Positions 55,273 through 63,914 of a stretch of 64,000 bases of DNA are shown here, piece after piece. Origin of the DNA: Meiothermus sp. QL-1 (GTDB lineage Bacteria; Deinococcota; Deinococci; Deinococcales; Thermaceae); contig NZ_QQSV01000008.1 of the NCBI RefSeq assembly GCF_003351145.1, positions 42,617 to 106,616 of the forward strand, in the 5' to 3' direction. The notes under the pieces were generated by a model. That model saw only the letters and a program-made list of their open reading frames with translations. It had not been told where the DNA came from and made no database searches. Position 1 is the stretch's first letter; each line of letters begins with the position of its first letter. A program made the translations under genes and the position numbers.

Positions 55273-56754
55273 CTAGGCCTCCGACCCGCCAGCAGCCTCC
55301 AGCAACTCCACCAGCGTGCGCACCCCAAAGCCCGTGCCCCCCGCAGGGCCCAGGGCGTGGGGCTTCTCGCTGTAGGCCGGGCCGGCGATATCCAGGTGGA
55401 CCAGCGGCTTCTCGGTGAACTGGGCCAAAAACAAAGCGGCGGTGATGGCCCCAGCGGCCCGGCTGCGCCCGTGGGTGTTCTTGAGGTCGGCGGTTTCCGA
55501 CCTGAGCAGCTCAAGGTACTCCTCCTCCAGGGGCAAGGGCCAGACCTTCTCCCCGGCCCGCTCAGCGGCCTCCTGTACCTCGCGCCCAAAGCGGGGGTCG
55601 TTGGTGAAAAGCCCCGCTATCCTCTCCCCCAAGGCCACCACACAGGCCCCGGTCAGGGTAGAAAGCTCCACAATGGCCTCGGCTCCCTGCCGATCGGCAT
55701 AGGCAATGGCATCGGCCAGGGTCAGCCGCCCTTCGGCGTCGGTGTTCATGACCTCGATGGTCTTGCCGGCCAGGCTCCCCAGGACATCCGAGACCCGGTA
55801 GGCCTGCCCCGAGATCATGTTCTCCGCTGCCGCCACATAGGCCCGCACCTCCACCCCAGGCCTGAGGCGGGCAACGGCCCGCATGGCCCCCAGCACGGCC
55901 GCTGCCCCGGCCATATCGCTCTTCATGGTGATCTGGTCGGCAGCGGGCTTCAGGGAATAGCCCCCTGTGTCAAAGGTAAGCCCCTTGCCCACCAGGGCCA
56001 GCACCCGCCGGGCCGGTCCTTCAGGCTTGTAGGTGAGCTGAATGAAGCGGGGCGGGTTGGCCGAGCCCTGGGCCACGGCATAGAAAGCCTCCATGCCGGC
56101 CTCCCTGATCTTTTTTTCATCCCAGACCTCCACCCCAAGGCCCAGCTCCGCCGCCAGCGCCTCGGCCCGGCGCGCAAGCTCTGCTGGGGTGAGCCGGTTG
56201 GGGGGTTCGTTGACCAAGTCCCGCGCATAGTTAACCGCCTCGGCCACCACCTCGGCCCGGTCCACCGCCGGGCCTGAGGAGCGGGCCAGCCACAGGCGCA
56301 GCCGCTCTGCTCGCCGCTCGGTGGTCTTGTAGCGGCCCCAGCTATACCCCCCCAGCAGGGCCCCCTCGGCCAGGGCGTAGCTGGCCTCCTTCTTGCCCAG
56401 CCGTTCGGCCAGGAAGGTCTCGCTTACGGCCTCGCGAAAGCCCAGCCGGGCCACCTCCTGCACCAGCTTGGCCCCGGCCTGCCGCACGGTCTCGAGGCTT
56501 ACCCCTCGCCTTTTGCCCAGGCCAAAGAGCAGGGCAAACCTGGGCTCCGCCGAGGAATTGAGACTTACCAGCGCGCTTTCGCCCAGGTCTCCCTTAAAGC
56601 GCAGGGCCTCCATCACCCGGGACAAAGCCCCCTGGTACTTTTGGTCCAGCTTCTGGCCTTCCTCGCTCAATTCACCGCCCCAGACCCCCACCACCGCCAA
56701 AGGAGCAGGAATCTCGTCCAAAAAGCGCCGCGCCGAATTAACCTTTAGCTTCAT
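55273..56754 (-). CDS. pepA: Leucyl aminopeptidase, M17 family
   Basis: A 493-residue cytosolic metallo-aminopeptidase. The N-terminal macro-like domain is followed by the catalytic domain with [25 protein letters not shown] and the M17 signature NTDAEGRL, which supply the two-metal site. It removes N-terminal residues from peptides. I chose the ATG at 56754 ([11 protein letters not shown]); the longer frame includes the promoter, where TATATT lies ten bases upstream. It is followed by clpB on the same strand after 50 bases. Confidence 0.95.
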   Translation of the reverse strand: MKLKVNSARRFLDEIPAPLAVVGVWGGELSEEGQKLDQKYQGALSRVMEALRFKGDLGESALVSLNSSAEPRFALLFGLGKRRGVSLETVRQAGAKLVQEVARLGFREAVSETFLAERLGKKEASYALAEGALLGGYSWGRYKTTERRAERLRLWLARSSGPAVDRAEVVAEAVNYARDLVNEPPNRLTPAELARRAEALAAELGLGVEVWDEKKIREAGMEAFYAVAQGSANPPRFIQLTYKPEGPARRVLALVGKGLTFDTGGYSLKPAADQITMKSDMAGAAAVLGAMRAVARLRPGVEVRAYVAAAENMISGQAYRVSDVLGSLAGKTIEVMNTDAEGRLTLADAIAYADRQGAEAIVELSTLTGACVVALGERIAGLFTNDPRFGREVQEAAERAGEKVWPLPLEEEYLELLRSETADLKNTHGRSRAAGAITAALFLAQFTEKPLVHLDIAGPAYSEKPHALGPAGGTGFGVRTLVELLEAAGGSEA

Positions 56755-56811
56755 ATTCCCGCGAAATATACCACAGGATGGCCCAAAGGGCCCAGAAGCC
56801 CCCAAAGCCAC

Positions 56812-57681
56812 CTAGTCCAGCCGGAAACGGGGCTCGGTCTCGTGCAGGCGCACCCGCTGGATGATGCGCTGGTCGTGTTCGCCCTCGTGGGTGCTGGCAA
56901 TGACCGTAACGTAGTCGCGAATGGGGCTGCGGAGCACCTTTTTGGTGAGGACCTCCTCTACCTGGAAGATGCCGGCGGAATTGTTCATAATCACCCGGAT
57001 TTCCACCGGAACCCGCTCACCCTTCAAAATCTGCACCTCGTCCACGGCCAAGGCGCTGATGGAGTGGATGTCCACCGAGCCCAGGGCGAAGGCCTTGCGC
57101 CCCCGGCCCTTGGTGATGTCGGTGCCGTCGGCCACCGCGGTGATGCCGGCCTCGATGGTGAGGGGCTCGGGGTCGAGGTCGTGGCAGTGGATGGCGTGGA
57201 GCATAAAGGCCCGCAGCTCGGTGCGCTGCTCGGGGTCACGGTAAATCTTCTCCAGGATGCGGTCCAAGATAGGCATGGCCAGCATCACGCTGAAGGCCTC
57301 GTGGCGCACGCGGTGGACCTGGTTGCCGATGTCGTGCAGCATGGTGGAGAGGAGAACCACCAAAAAAGCGTCGTCCAGGTCACCCACCCCGCTTTCTACG
57401 ATGTCGGGGCGCACCCCATGGTCGGAGAGAAGCTGCAGGATGGTCACGCTGGCCGCGCCGGTCAGAAGAGCATGCACCCGTCCGTGGTCGTTGTAGCCCA
57501 GCTTGCGCACGGTGATGTAGTTGGCCATGTCCCAGTGGCCCCGGGCCTCGGGGTCTCCGCTCAGCATCTCGTAGGCCGAGAGGGCCTTGGGGTAACGCTG
57601 CAGCCCCTCGCGGATGGCCAGGTCGGCCTCCACGTAGAGCTTGGCCTTGGGCTGGGTGACCTGGACGGTGCGCTCGTTCAT
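56812..57681 (-). CDS. HD-domain metal-dependent phosphohydrolase-like protein
   Basis: A 289-residue protein. The HD-domain motif is in VLLSTMLHDIGNQVHRVRHE (near residue 115), with upstream NDHGRVHALLTGA and downstream HAIHCHDLDPEPL, supplying the His-Asp metal ligands. The C-terminal 80 residues (VEIRVIMNNSAGIFQVEEVLTKKVL and following) resemble an ACT-like regulatory domain. Such proteins hydrolyse nucleotides or signalling phosphates; the substrate is unknown. I prefer the ATG at 57681, preceded by GGAAGG; an ATG six codons upstream is possible. The much longer open frame runs into echA. Confidence 0.75.
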   Translation of the reverse strand: MNERTVQVTQPKAKLYVEADLAIREGLQRYPKALSAYEMLSGDPEARGHWDMANYITVRKLGYNDHGRVHALLTGAASVTILQLLSDHGVRPDIVESGVGDLDDAFLVVLLSTMLHDIGNQVHRVRHEAFSVMLAMPILDRILEKIYRDPEQRTELRAFMLHAIHCHDLDPEPLTIEAGITAVADGTDITKGRGRKAFALGSVDIHSISALAVDEVQILKGERVPVEIRVIMNNSAGIFQVEEVLTKKVLRSPIRDYVTVIASTHEGEHDQRIIQRVRLHETEPRFRLD

Positions 57682-57751
57682 GACCGAACTGCCTTCCATG
57701 CCCTGATGGTAGGGCTGGTGCCCGGGAAGGGCCGTGACAAAAGACACACGC

Positions 57752-58546
57752 CTAGGCTCCCTTGAACTCAGGGGTGCGCTTCTCCAGGAAGGCCCGGGTG
57801 CCCTCCCGCATATCCTGGGTGGCGCAGGCCATGCCAAAGAGGTCGGCCTCGATCTCCAAAGCCTCCTGCAGATCGAGGTTTTCTCCCCGGCCCACCGCCT
57901 CCTTGGCCAAAGCCAGGGCCACCGGCGCGTTCTTGAGGATGAGCGCGGCCAGCTCCCGCGCAGTCTCCAGGGCATCCTCCCCCACCCGGTTCACCAAGCC
58001 CAGGCTGAGGGCCTCCTCCGCGGTCACATGCCGCCCGGTGTAGATGAGGTCAAGGGCCCGGCCCCGCCCCAGCAAGCGCGGCAGGCGCTGGGTGCCGCCG
58101 AAACCGGGGATGATGCCCAGGCCCACCTCGGGCAGGCCCAGCCGGGCCTTGTGGCTCGCCACCCTGAGGTCGCAGGCCAGGGCCAGCTCGAGCCCCCCGC
58201 CCAGGGCATACCCGTTGATGGCTGCGATGGTGGGCAGCGGCAGCGCGGCGATTTCGTTGAAGACCGACTGGCCCAGAATAGCGAACTCCCGCGCGGCAAA
58301 GACATCCTCCAAAGCAGCAATCTCGCCGATGTCGGCCCCTGCTACAAAAGCCCGCCCCTCCCCGGTGAAGATGGCCACCCGCACCCTAGGGTCCTGGGCG
58401 ATGACCTCGGTAACCTCGGCCAGCTCCAAGAGGACATCCTGGTTGAGGGCATTGAGGGCCTGGGGCCGCCGAACGGTCACGAGGGCCACCTGGCCCTCCA
58501 CCTCGTAGCCCAGATACTCGAACTCGGGTACCTCGAACTCGGACAT
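57752..58546 (-). CDS. Enoyl-CoA hydratase
   Basis: A 264-residue crotonase-family protein. The oxyanion-hole segments are AFVAGADIGEIAAL and GYALGGGLELALACD, and both catalytic glutamates appear (GGGLELA and GLPEVGLGIIPGFGGTQRLPRLLG), so hydration of enoyl-CoA in beta-oxidation is likely. The ATG at 58546 has GGAGGTGG upstream. It starts 30 bases after polA, so it probably rides on the polA message or has a weak own promoter. No other beta-oxidation genes are adjacent. Confidence 0.9.
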   Translation of the reverse strand: MSEFEVPEFEYLGYEVEGQVALVTVRRPQALNALNQDVLLELAEVTEVIAQDPRVRVAIFTGEGRAFVAGADIGEIAALEDVFAAREFAILGQSVFNEIAALPLPTIAAINGYALGGGLELALACDLRVASHKARLGLPEVGLGIIPGFGGTQRLPRLLGRGRALDLIYTGRHVTAEEALSLGLVNRVGEDALETARELAALILKNAPVALALAKEAVGRGENLDLQEALEIEADLFGMACATQDMREGTRAFLEKRTPEFKGA

Positions 58547-58576
58547 AGACCACCTCCAGCCGGCCCCAAGCATACC

Positions 58577-61090
58577 CTACTTGGCCTCCAGCCAGTTCTC
58601 CCCTATGCCCACGCCCACCTCGAGGGGCACCGCAAACGACCAAGCCCCCTCCATGACCTCCCGCACCACCCCCGCCACCTCCTCGGCCCGCTCGGCCGGG
58701 GCTTCCACCAAAAGCTCGTCGTGGACTTGCAGGATTAGGTGGGCCCCCAGGGCCTCCAGCCGGGGGGCCAGCCGGACCATGGCCAGCCGCATCAGGTCCC
58801 CGGTGGCCGTGCCCTGGATGGGCATGTTGAAGGCCATGCGCTCGGCCGCCTCGCGCACGCTTTTCACCGGGGCGTTCAGATCGGGCACGTAGCGGCGGCG
58901 GCCAAAGAGGGTCTCCACATACCCCCGCTCCCGGGCCTCGGCCAGCGTTTTTTCGATCCAGGCCCGCACCCGGGGGTACGAGGCAAAGTAGCGGGCGATG
59001 AACTGCTCGGCCTCGGCGTGGGAAATGGAAAGCTCGCCGGCCAGCCGGTGGGCCGACATCCCGTAGAGTACCCCGAAATTGATGGTCTTGGCCGCCCGCC
59101 GCTGCTCGGGGGTCACCGCCTCGGGGGCGACGCCAAACATCCAGGCCGCGGTCTGGGTGTGGATATCCTTTCCCTCGCGGAAGACCCGGATGAGGTTCTC
59201 ATCCTCCGAGAAGTGGGCCAGCACCCTAAGCTCAATCTGCGAGTAGTCGGCGGCGATGAGGCGCATGCCCGGAGCGGCCACGAAGGCCCGGCGAATCCGG
59301 CGGCCCAGCTCGGTGCGCACCGGGATATTCTGCAGGTTGGGGTCCTGGGAGGAAAGCCGCCCCGTGGCGGTGCCGGTCTGGATGAAGCGGGTGTGCAGCC
59401 GGCCTGTGCGGGGGTGGATGAGGCGGGGCAGGGGGTCGAGGTAGGTGTTCTTGAGCTTGGCCAGCTCGCGGTAGGCCAGGATGCGCTCGACAATCTCGTG
59501 CTGGCCGCGCAGCTCCTCCAGGGCGCTGGCCGCGGTGGAGCGCTTGCCGGTCTGGGTCTTGCGCCCAGGAGCCCTCAGGCCCAGCTCGTCGTAGAGGACG
59601 ACCTCGAGCTGGTCGCGCGAGTTCAGGTTGAAAGGGCGCCCGGCCAGGCGGTGGACGGCGGCCTCGAGGTAGCCCATCTCCTTGCTCAGCTCCTCCGAAA
59701 GGGCCTGCAAATAGGCCGTATCGAGCTGCACCCCCCGGGCCTCCATGCGGGCCAGCACCGCGCCCAGGGGCCGCTCTATCTCGCGATAAAGCCAGACCAG
59801 CCGGGCATCCTCCTCGATGCGCGGCCAAAGCGCCGCCCAGAGCGCCTCGGCGGCCTGGGCCCTCTGGGCGGGGTCGTCGCCCCAGTCCCCCACCCCATAA
59901 CGCCGCAGGGTGCTGGCCGGATCGGTATTGGAAGGGTCGTAGAGGTAGGCCAGCAGCAAAGGGTCGTCGCCCGGGGGCACCCAGAGGCCCTCGCGCAGGG
60001 CCAGCGCCGACAGGTCCTTGGCCAGCAGGGCCCTGAGCTCGGGGAACCGCCCGAGCTCCCCCACCTCCGGCCGGGCGCGGTAGACCCGGGCCCCCGCAGC
60101 AGCAGCCAAGCCGGTGAGACGGGCCCACATGGGCTGGGGCCGGTCCAGGGTGTAGCCCAGAAAGGCCCCCGGAGGCGGCGGCCAGGAGGCCTCCTCGGCC
60201 TGGGGGGGTGCGGCCAGCAGGCCCAGCTCGCGCAGGATGGAGCCAAACTCGAGCCGCTCCAGCACCTCCCTCAAAGCAGCCCAGTTCGGCTCACGGCGGT
60301 GGCACCCAGAAAAATCAAATTCGATGGGCAGGTCGGTCTGAATCCGGGCCAGGCGGCGCGAAAGCTCAACGCTTTCCCGGCTCTCCTCTAAGCTCCTCTT
60401 CACCTTGGGCGGCAGCTCGGCCAGGTGGGCCCAAAGCCCCTCCAACGAGCCCCAGGCCGACAAAAGCCTGGCAGCGGTCTTCTCCCCAATCCCCCGGGCC
60501 CCAGGCAGGTTATCGGAGGCATCGCCCACCAAAGCGCGGAAGTCCACCCACTGGTCCACCCCCACCCCGTACCTCTCCACCACCGCCTCCGGGGTCATGA
60601 CCCGGCCCTCCGGGAGCACCACGCTCACCCGGGGCGAGAGGAGCTGGAAGCTGTCCCGGTCACCGGTGAGAATCCGCACCGGGTAGCCGGCCTCCTCAGC
60701 CCGGCGGGCCAGGGTGCCGATAACGTCGTCGGCCTCGTAGCCGCCCAGCTCGAAGCGCCTGAGCCCCAGAAGGTCCACCAGCTCCTTGATGCGCTCGAGC
60801 TGCAGGGGAAAGTCCTCCGGGGTGGGGGCCCGGCCGGCCTTGTAGCCCTGGTAGGCCTCATGGCGAAAGGTCTTGGCCGGGGCGTCGAAGACCACCACCA
60901 CGCAGTCGCCGTCCTCGCGCAACAGCTTGAGGAGGCTGCGCAAAAACCCGTAGATGGCCTGGGTGGGCTCCCCGCGCGAGGTGGTGAGCTTGCCAAAAGC
61001 GAAGTAGCTGCGGTAGGCCAGGTGGTGGCCGTCCACCAGCCAGACGCGCTGGGGGCCCTGCCCTTCCGCGAAGAGGCTAGGCTGCTCCAC
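58577..61090 (-). CDS. polA: DNA polymerase I
   Basis: An 837-residue polymerase of the Taq type. The 5' nuclease domain (about 15-305) has VDGHHLAYRSYFAF, LGGYEADDVIGTLA and GDASDNLPGARGIGEKTA. The central exonuclease-like domain lacks the proofreading carboxylates, as in Taq. In the polymerase domain are motif A DYSQIELR (about 615), motif B RRAAKTINFGVLYG (about 663, with Phe at the site that excludes dideoxynucleotides) and motif C QVHDE (about 790). The motif after NMPIQGTA reads TGDLM where relatives have ADLM, one residue more. It starts with GTG six bases after a TAGAAT box. Confidence 0.97.
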   Translation of the reverse strand: MEQPSLFAEGQGPQRVWLVDGHHLAYRSYFAFGKLTTSRGEPTQAIYGFLRSLLKLLREDGDCVVVVFDAPAKTFRHEAYQGYKAGRAPTPEDFPLQLERIKELVDLLGLRRFELGGYEADDVIGTLARRAEEAGYPVRILTGDRDSFQLLSPRVSVVLPEGRVMTPEAVVERYGVGVDQWVDFRALVGDASDNLPGARGIGEKTAARLLSAWGSLEGLWAHLAELPPKVKRSLEESRESVELSRRLARIQTDLPIEFDFSGCHRREPNWAALREVLERLEFGSILRELGLLAAPPQAEEASWPPPPGAFLGYTLDRPQPMWARLTGLAAAAGARVYRARPEVGELGRFPELRALLAKDLSALALREGLWVPPGDDPLLLAYLYDPSNTDPASTLRRYGVGDWGDDPAQRAQAAEALWAALWPRIEEDARLVWLYREIERPLGAVLARMEARGVQLDTAYLQALSEELSKEMGYLEAAVHRLAGRPFNLNSRDQLEVVLYDELGLRAPGRKTQTGKRSTAASALEELRGQHEIVERILAYRELAKLKNTYLDPLPRLIHPRTGRLHTRFIQTGTATGRLSSQDPNLQNIPVRTELGRRIRRAFVAAPGMRLIAADYSQIELRVLAHFSEDENLIRVFREGKDIHTQTAAWMFGVAPEAVTPEQRRAAKTINFGVLYGMSAHRLAGELSISHAEAEQFIARYFASYPRVRAWIEKTLAEARERGYVETLFGRRRYVPDLNAPVKSVREAAERMAFNMPIQGTATGDLMRLAMVRLAPRLEALGAHLILQVHDELLVEAPAERAEEVAGVVREVMEGAWSFAVPLEVGVGIGENWLEAK

Positions 61091-61096
61091 CCGGCC

Positions 61097-61139
61097 ATTC
61101 TATCCTGATGACACCTGGACAACCTGGACGGGTTAGACT
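61097..61139. promoter_or_regulatory. Divergent promoter region, polA / FxLYD protein gene
   Basis: Minus strand: TAGAAT (61102-61097), six bases before the polA GTG, leaderless type. Plus strand: TAGACT (61134-61139), 25 bases before the ATG at 61165, which has its own GAAAGGGG ribosome site. Confidence 0.5.
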
Positions 61140-61164
61140 GCAGGTGCGCAGAAAGGGGCAGAAG

Positions 61165-61842
61165 ATGAGAAAAATCATGCTGCAGGCGGGGCTTTTGCTG
61201 GCTTTCGGGCTGGCCCAAAACGAGGCTCGAGTGGAGGTTGTGGCCCACACCTGGCGCATCCAGGACGGTTTTCTCAAAGTAGCGGGCGAACTGCGCAACC
61301 CTTACCGCGAGGCGCTCTGCTTCGTAGAGGTCAACTTCCGCTACCTGGACGAAAAAGGACAGCCCATCGAGGTGGAGCGCTTCACCGCCCGCGAGGCCGG
61401 CTGGATGCCCAGCGACGGGGTGATGGCCGATCGAGACGTGGTGCCGCCCGGTGAGACCAGCTCGTTCTACCGCTCGCGCGATCTAACCAAGCTCAAGACC
61501 AGGCCCGTTCAGGTGGAGATCCGGGCCTACGGCCTGCGCCTCAGGTCCATGCCCACCACGGCGGCTTTGAGCGAGGTCGGGGTCGAGAAAACAGGGTCCA
61601 ACTTCCGGGTCCGGGGGTTCTACACCGCCTCCGGCCAGCCTGCCCGAAACCCCTCGGTGGTCGCCGTGGGCTACGATGCAGCTGGCAAGCCCCTGATCTC
61701 CTCCCGAGTATACTTCACCCAAAATGGCTCGGCCCTGCGCCAGGCTGTACCCGGCCAGCGCTACCCCTTCAGCCTCCTGCTTTCCGGCGAAACCGGCGCC
61801 GTGCAACAGGTTCGCGCCTACCCCTCCTGGGAGTGCGAGTAG
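61165..61842 (+). CDS. Secreted FxLYD-domain-like protein, function unknown
   Basis: A 225-residue protein with a signal peptide (MRKIMLQAGLLLAFGLAQ). Two beta-rich repeats follow: LKVAGELRNPYREALCFVEVNFRYLDEKGQPI (about 35-70) and FRVRGFYTASGQPARNPSVVAVGYDAAGKPL (about 150-185). The pattern of G-x-x-x-N, then V-V-x-x-YD-A-G-K-P, is that of FxLYD domains of extracytoplasmic bacterial proteins, whose role is unknown. The ATG at 61165 has GAAAGGGG at the proper distance. It converges with the pilin operon two bases later. Confidence 0.7.
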   Translation: MRKIMLQAGLLLAFGLAQNEARVEVVAHTWRIQDGFLKVAGELRNPYREALCFVEVNFRYLDEKGQPIEVERFTAREAGWMPSDGVMADRDVVPPGETSSFYRSRDLTKLKTRPVQVEIRAYGLRLRSMPTTAALSEVGVEKTGSNFRVRGFYTASGQPARNPSVVAVGYDAAGKPLISSRVYFTQNGSALRQAVPGQRYPFSLLLSGETGAVQQVRAYPSWECE

Positions 61843-61844
61843 CC

Positions 61845-62594
61845 CTAGATGCCTGGCGGCACGCTCCTTGGGATGCTGCGCGCGTAAATCTCGGCCTGCC
61901 GTGCGGCTTGGGGACCGTTGGTATAGCGAACCGCAACCTCTACCCGGACCGCACCGATCAGGGCGTTGGGGCTGCTCGTGGTAAGCCCACTTACAGAGCC
62001 CAGGACAGCCAAAACCCTATCCACAGAACTCTCGCTGCCGGCGAAGTAGAGCGAGCCGAGGTTGGTCCGACCTGGGTCTACAGAGTCGGCGATTACCCCC
62101 CGGGCGTGCAGGGGCAGGCTCAACCAGTTCTGGGCTATCTGGGCAGGATTGGTGTTGGCAGGCCAGCTTACCCCCCGCACCTGGTACTCTGCCAGCACAA
62201 AGCCGCTGTTCCCCTGGGTCTGGCCCAGGTCCGCTACGAAGGGTGCGCGGGGCTCCACGCGGAATACGAACCCACAGTACAGCGCACCCGCGACAGGGCA
62301 GTAGGCGCTGTTTGGCGGCAGGAGCACGGCCAGCGCCTGGCTACCTGTGGTTACAACCAGCCCCCCAGGCAGGATGATGGGAACATTGTTCGGATAGATG
62401 TAGGCCGCCTGGGCAACGATATCGGAAAGCCTCAGCGTAGCCAGGCGCACGTCCTCGTGGACCTGGCCCGCCAGGACCTGCCGGCTGGTCAGGTTCTGGT
62501 TGTTGAAAAGCAGGCTGCTGGCCAGGGTCAGGACCACACTGAAGATGGCCATGGCCACCAGAAGTTCCACCAACGAAAGACCCTTGTTGCGCAT
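61845..62594 (-). CDS. Prepilin-type protein, PilW-like
   Basis: A 249-residue minor pilin. The type III signal is MRNKG-LSLVELLVAMAIFSVVLTLASSLLF, with cleavage after the Gly and Glu at mature position 5, followed by the hydrophobic helix that packs in the pilus. The C-terminal globular part contains a Cys pair (YCPVAGALYCG). I chose the ATG at 62594 with TTAGGAGG upstream. It is the last gene of the pilin operon, which serves type IV pilus assembly and, in Thermus relatives, natural DNA uptake. Confidence 0.85.
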   Translation of the reverse strand: MRNKGLSLVELLVAMAIFSVVLTLASSLLFNNQNLTSRQVLAGQVHEDVRLATLRLSDIVAQAAYIYPNNVPIILPGGLVVTTGSQALAVLLPPNSAYCPVAGALYCGFVFRVEPRAPFVADLGQTQGNSGFVLAEYQVRGVSWPANTNPAQIAQNWLSLPLHARGVIADSVDPGRTNLGSLYFAGSESSVDRVLAVLGSVSGLTTSSPNALIGAVRVEVAVRYTNGPQAARQAEIYARSIPRSVPPGI

Positions 62595-62604
62595 AAAAAA
62601 CCTC

Positions 62605-63030
62605 CTAACGCAAGGCCGAGGAGTTGGGGTTGCCCACGTCCACCACCAGCCGGGTCCTGAGCTCACCGCCCCGGAAGACCGAGATCACCACCCGCCTCAA
62701 AGGAGGCTGCCCGCTGCCGGTGTAGGCGGTCCCGTCGGGGTTGAGGCGGGCGGTGGCATCGACGGTGGCCGAGAAGCCCGCAGCGGTGAGGCGGGCGTTC
62801 AGGGCCGAGAGGTCCGGGGACGTGCCGGCTATGAAGTTAGCCGGTACGCTCCAGTGCGTGCGGTAAAGCTCGGCCACGGCCTGGGCATACTCGGTGGCCA
62901 CCGCGTTCCGCCGGCTCTCCTGGGCTATGCGGAGGCTGCCCCCGAAACTGCTGGCCAGAACCCCCAGGGCCACGGTCAGGATGGCCAGGGCCACCAGCAC
63001 CTCCACCAGCGTAAATCCCCTCCAGCTCAC
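62605..63030 (-). CDS. Prepilin-type protein, PilV-like
   Basis: A 141-residue minor pilin with the prepilin signal MSWRG-FTLVEVLVALAILTVALGVLASSF and the conserved Glu at position 5 after cleavage. The globular part is short. The start overlaps the end of the FimT-like gene by four bases, and the PilW-like gene follows after ten bases. Minor pilins of this group initiate pilus assembly at the inner membrane. Confidence 0.87.
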   Translation of the reverse strand: MSWRGFTLVEVLVALAILTVALGVLASSFGGSLRIAQESRRNAVATEYAQAVAELYRTHWSVPANFIAGTSPDLSALNARLTAAGFSATVDATARLNPDGTAYTGSGQPPLRRVVISVFRGGELRTRLVVDVGNPNSSALR

Positions 63031-63443
63031 GGCAGCACCACCTTTCCTGTGGGCAGGAGAACCACGGAGCGGCTCCTGTTGCCAAGCGCCAGCTCAATCC
63101 GGTACTGGCTCAAAGGAAAGCCCCGACCCGCAAACTGGATGGGGCCCGCAGGGCTCACCGAAACGATGCGCGCCCCGTGGGGCAGGGTTCGGCTTCCCAG
63201 GGGCCCGTCGCTGCTAGACCAGGACAGGCTACCTCCCCCCACCGCCAGGTCCACCCGGTACCCCCGGCTTTCGGTAAGGGCCCGCTGGCTCACCTGCTTG
63301 AGCACCTCGGCCAGTTCCATCCGGGCCTGGTTCAGGCGCTGGCCCTCCAGATACCGGACCAGGCCGACCGCGGCAATGGGGGTCAAAATGCTCAAAACCA
63401 CCAGCGCGACCAGAAACTCCACTAGCGTAAAACCGGTCCTCAT
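63027..63443 (-). CDS. Prepilin-type protein, FimT/GspH-like
   Basis: A 138-residue minor pilin with the signal MRTG-FTLVEFLVALVVLSILTPIAAVGL and the FimT/GspH layout: helix to about residue 55, then a beta-rich domain (GYRVDLAVGGGSLSW, GARIVSVSPAGPIQFAGRGFPLSQYRIEL). In relatives FimT-like pilins bind DNA during uptake. Overlaps of four bases at both ends show tight coupling within the operon. Confidence 0.87.
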   Translation of the reverse strand: MRTGFTLVEFLVALVVLSILTPIAAVGLVRYLEGQRLNQARMELAEVLKQVSQRALTESRGYRVDLAVGGGSLSWSSSDGPLGSRTLPHGARIVSVSPAGPIQFAGRGFPLSQYRIELALGNRSRSVVLLPTGKVVLP

Positions 63444-63769
63444 GGCCCACCCCGCCTGTAGTCCATCCTTAGGCGGATTTCTTCGGGCAGGTAGCCCACC
63501 TCAAAGGGATAGACCTCCCGCTCGCTGCCATCCACGAACCGCAGCACCCAGCGCCCATCCCGCCGGGTCACGTAGTCCACGGTTGAGGGAGCAATCCTCT
63601 CCAAGGATTGTTCGGCCAGCCTGGACGGGACCGAAGAGGAAGGGTCCTCGTCCTCCACCAGCACCGCCGGGCGGGCCTGGGAAGTCACCGCAGAAGCCTC
63701 TTCCCGGGGCCTCAGCCACCACAAAACCCCTAGCAGCAAGACCGCCAGTACAACCAGCCACCTCTCCAT
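63440..63769 (-). CDS. Membrane-anchored protein of the pilin operon, function unknown
   Basis: A 109-residue protein with an N-terminal membrane helix (MERWLVVLAVLLLGVLWWL), an acidic linker and a small C-terminal domain (YVTRRDGRWVLRFVDGSEREVYPFEVGYLPEEIRLRMDYRRG). It has no prepilin cleavage site. Its position between the interrupted gene and the FimT-like gene, with one- and four-base overlaps, suggests an accessory in pilus assembly, perhaps PilP/PilO-like, but sequence gives no clear family. Confidence 0.65.
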   Translation of the reverse strand: MERWLVVLAVLLLGVLWWLRPREEASAVTSQARPAVLVEDEDPSSSVPSRLAEQSLERIAPSTVDYVTRRDGRWVLRFVDGSEREVYPFEVGYLPEEIRLRMDYRRGGP

Positions 63770-63876
63770 TAGCGCACCCTCTCGCTCGGATCGGCCGATA
63801 CACGCCAGCCGATGGTCTGCCCTGGATTGCCAAGCACCATGTTGTAGCCGTAGCCGCCGTTGCGCAGCCGGTGGTC
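63769..63876 (-). pseudogene. 3' remnant of a pilin-operon gene cut by an IS element
   Basis: The frame ends RNGGYGYNMVLGNPGQTIGWRVSADPSERVR and a TAA that overlaps the next start codon by one base. Upstream, at about 63877, the coding sequence meets the right end of an IS200/IS605-type element, and the frame soon hits a stop inside it. So only about 35 C-terminal codons remain on this side; the 5' part, if it survives, lies beyond the window. The family is not recognisable from this piece, but place and spacing point to a pilus or competence gene. Confidence 0.6.
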
Positions 63877-63885
63877 GTGACGACT

Positions 63886-63905
63886 CCCCGTTCTTCAGAA
63901 CGGGG
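63886..63905. repeat. IS right-end hairpin
   Basis: CCCCGTTC and GAACGGGG are perfect eight-base arms around a four-base loop. This is the recognition structure expected for the TnpA transposase and part of the omega RNA. Confidence 0.7.
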
Positions 63906-63914
63906 CTTCTCGGT

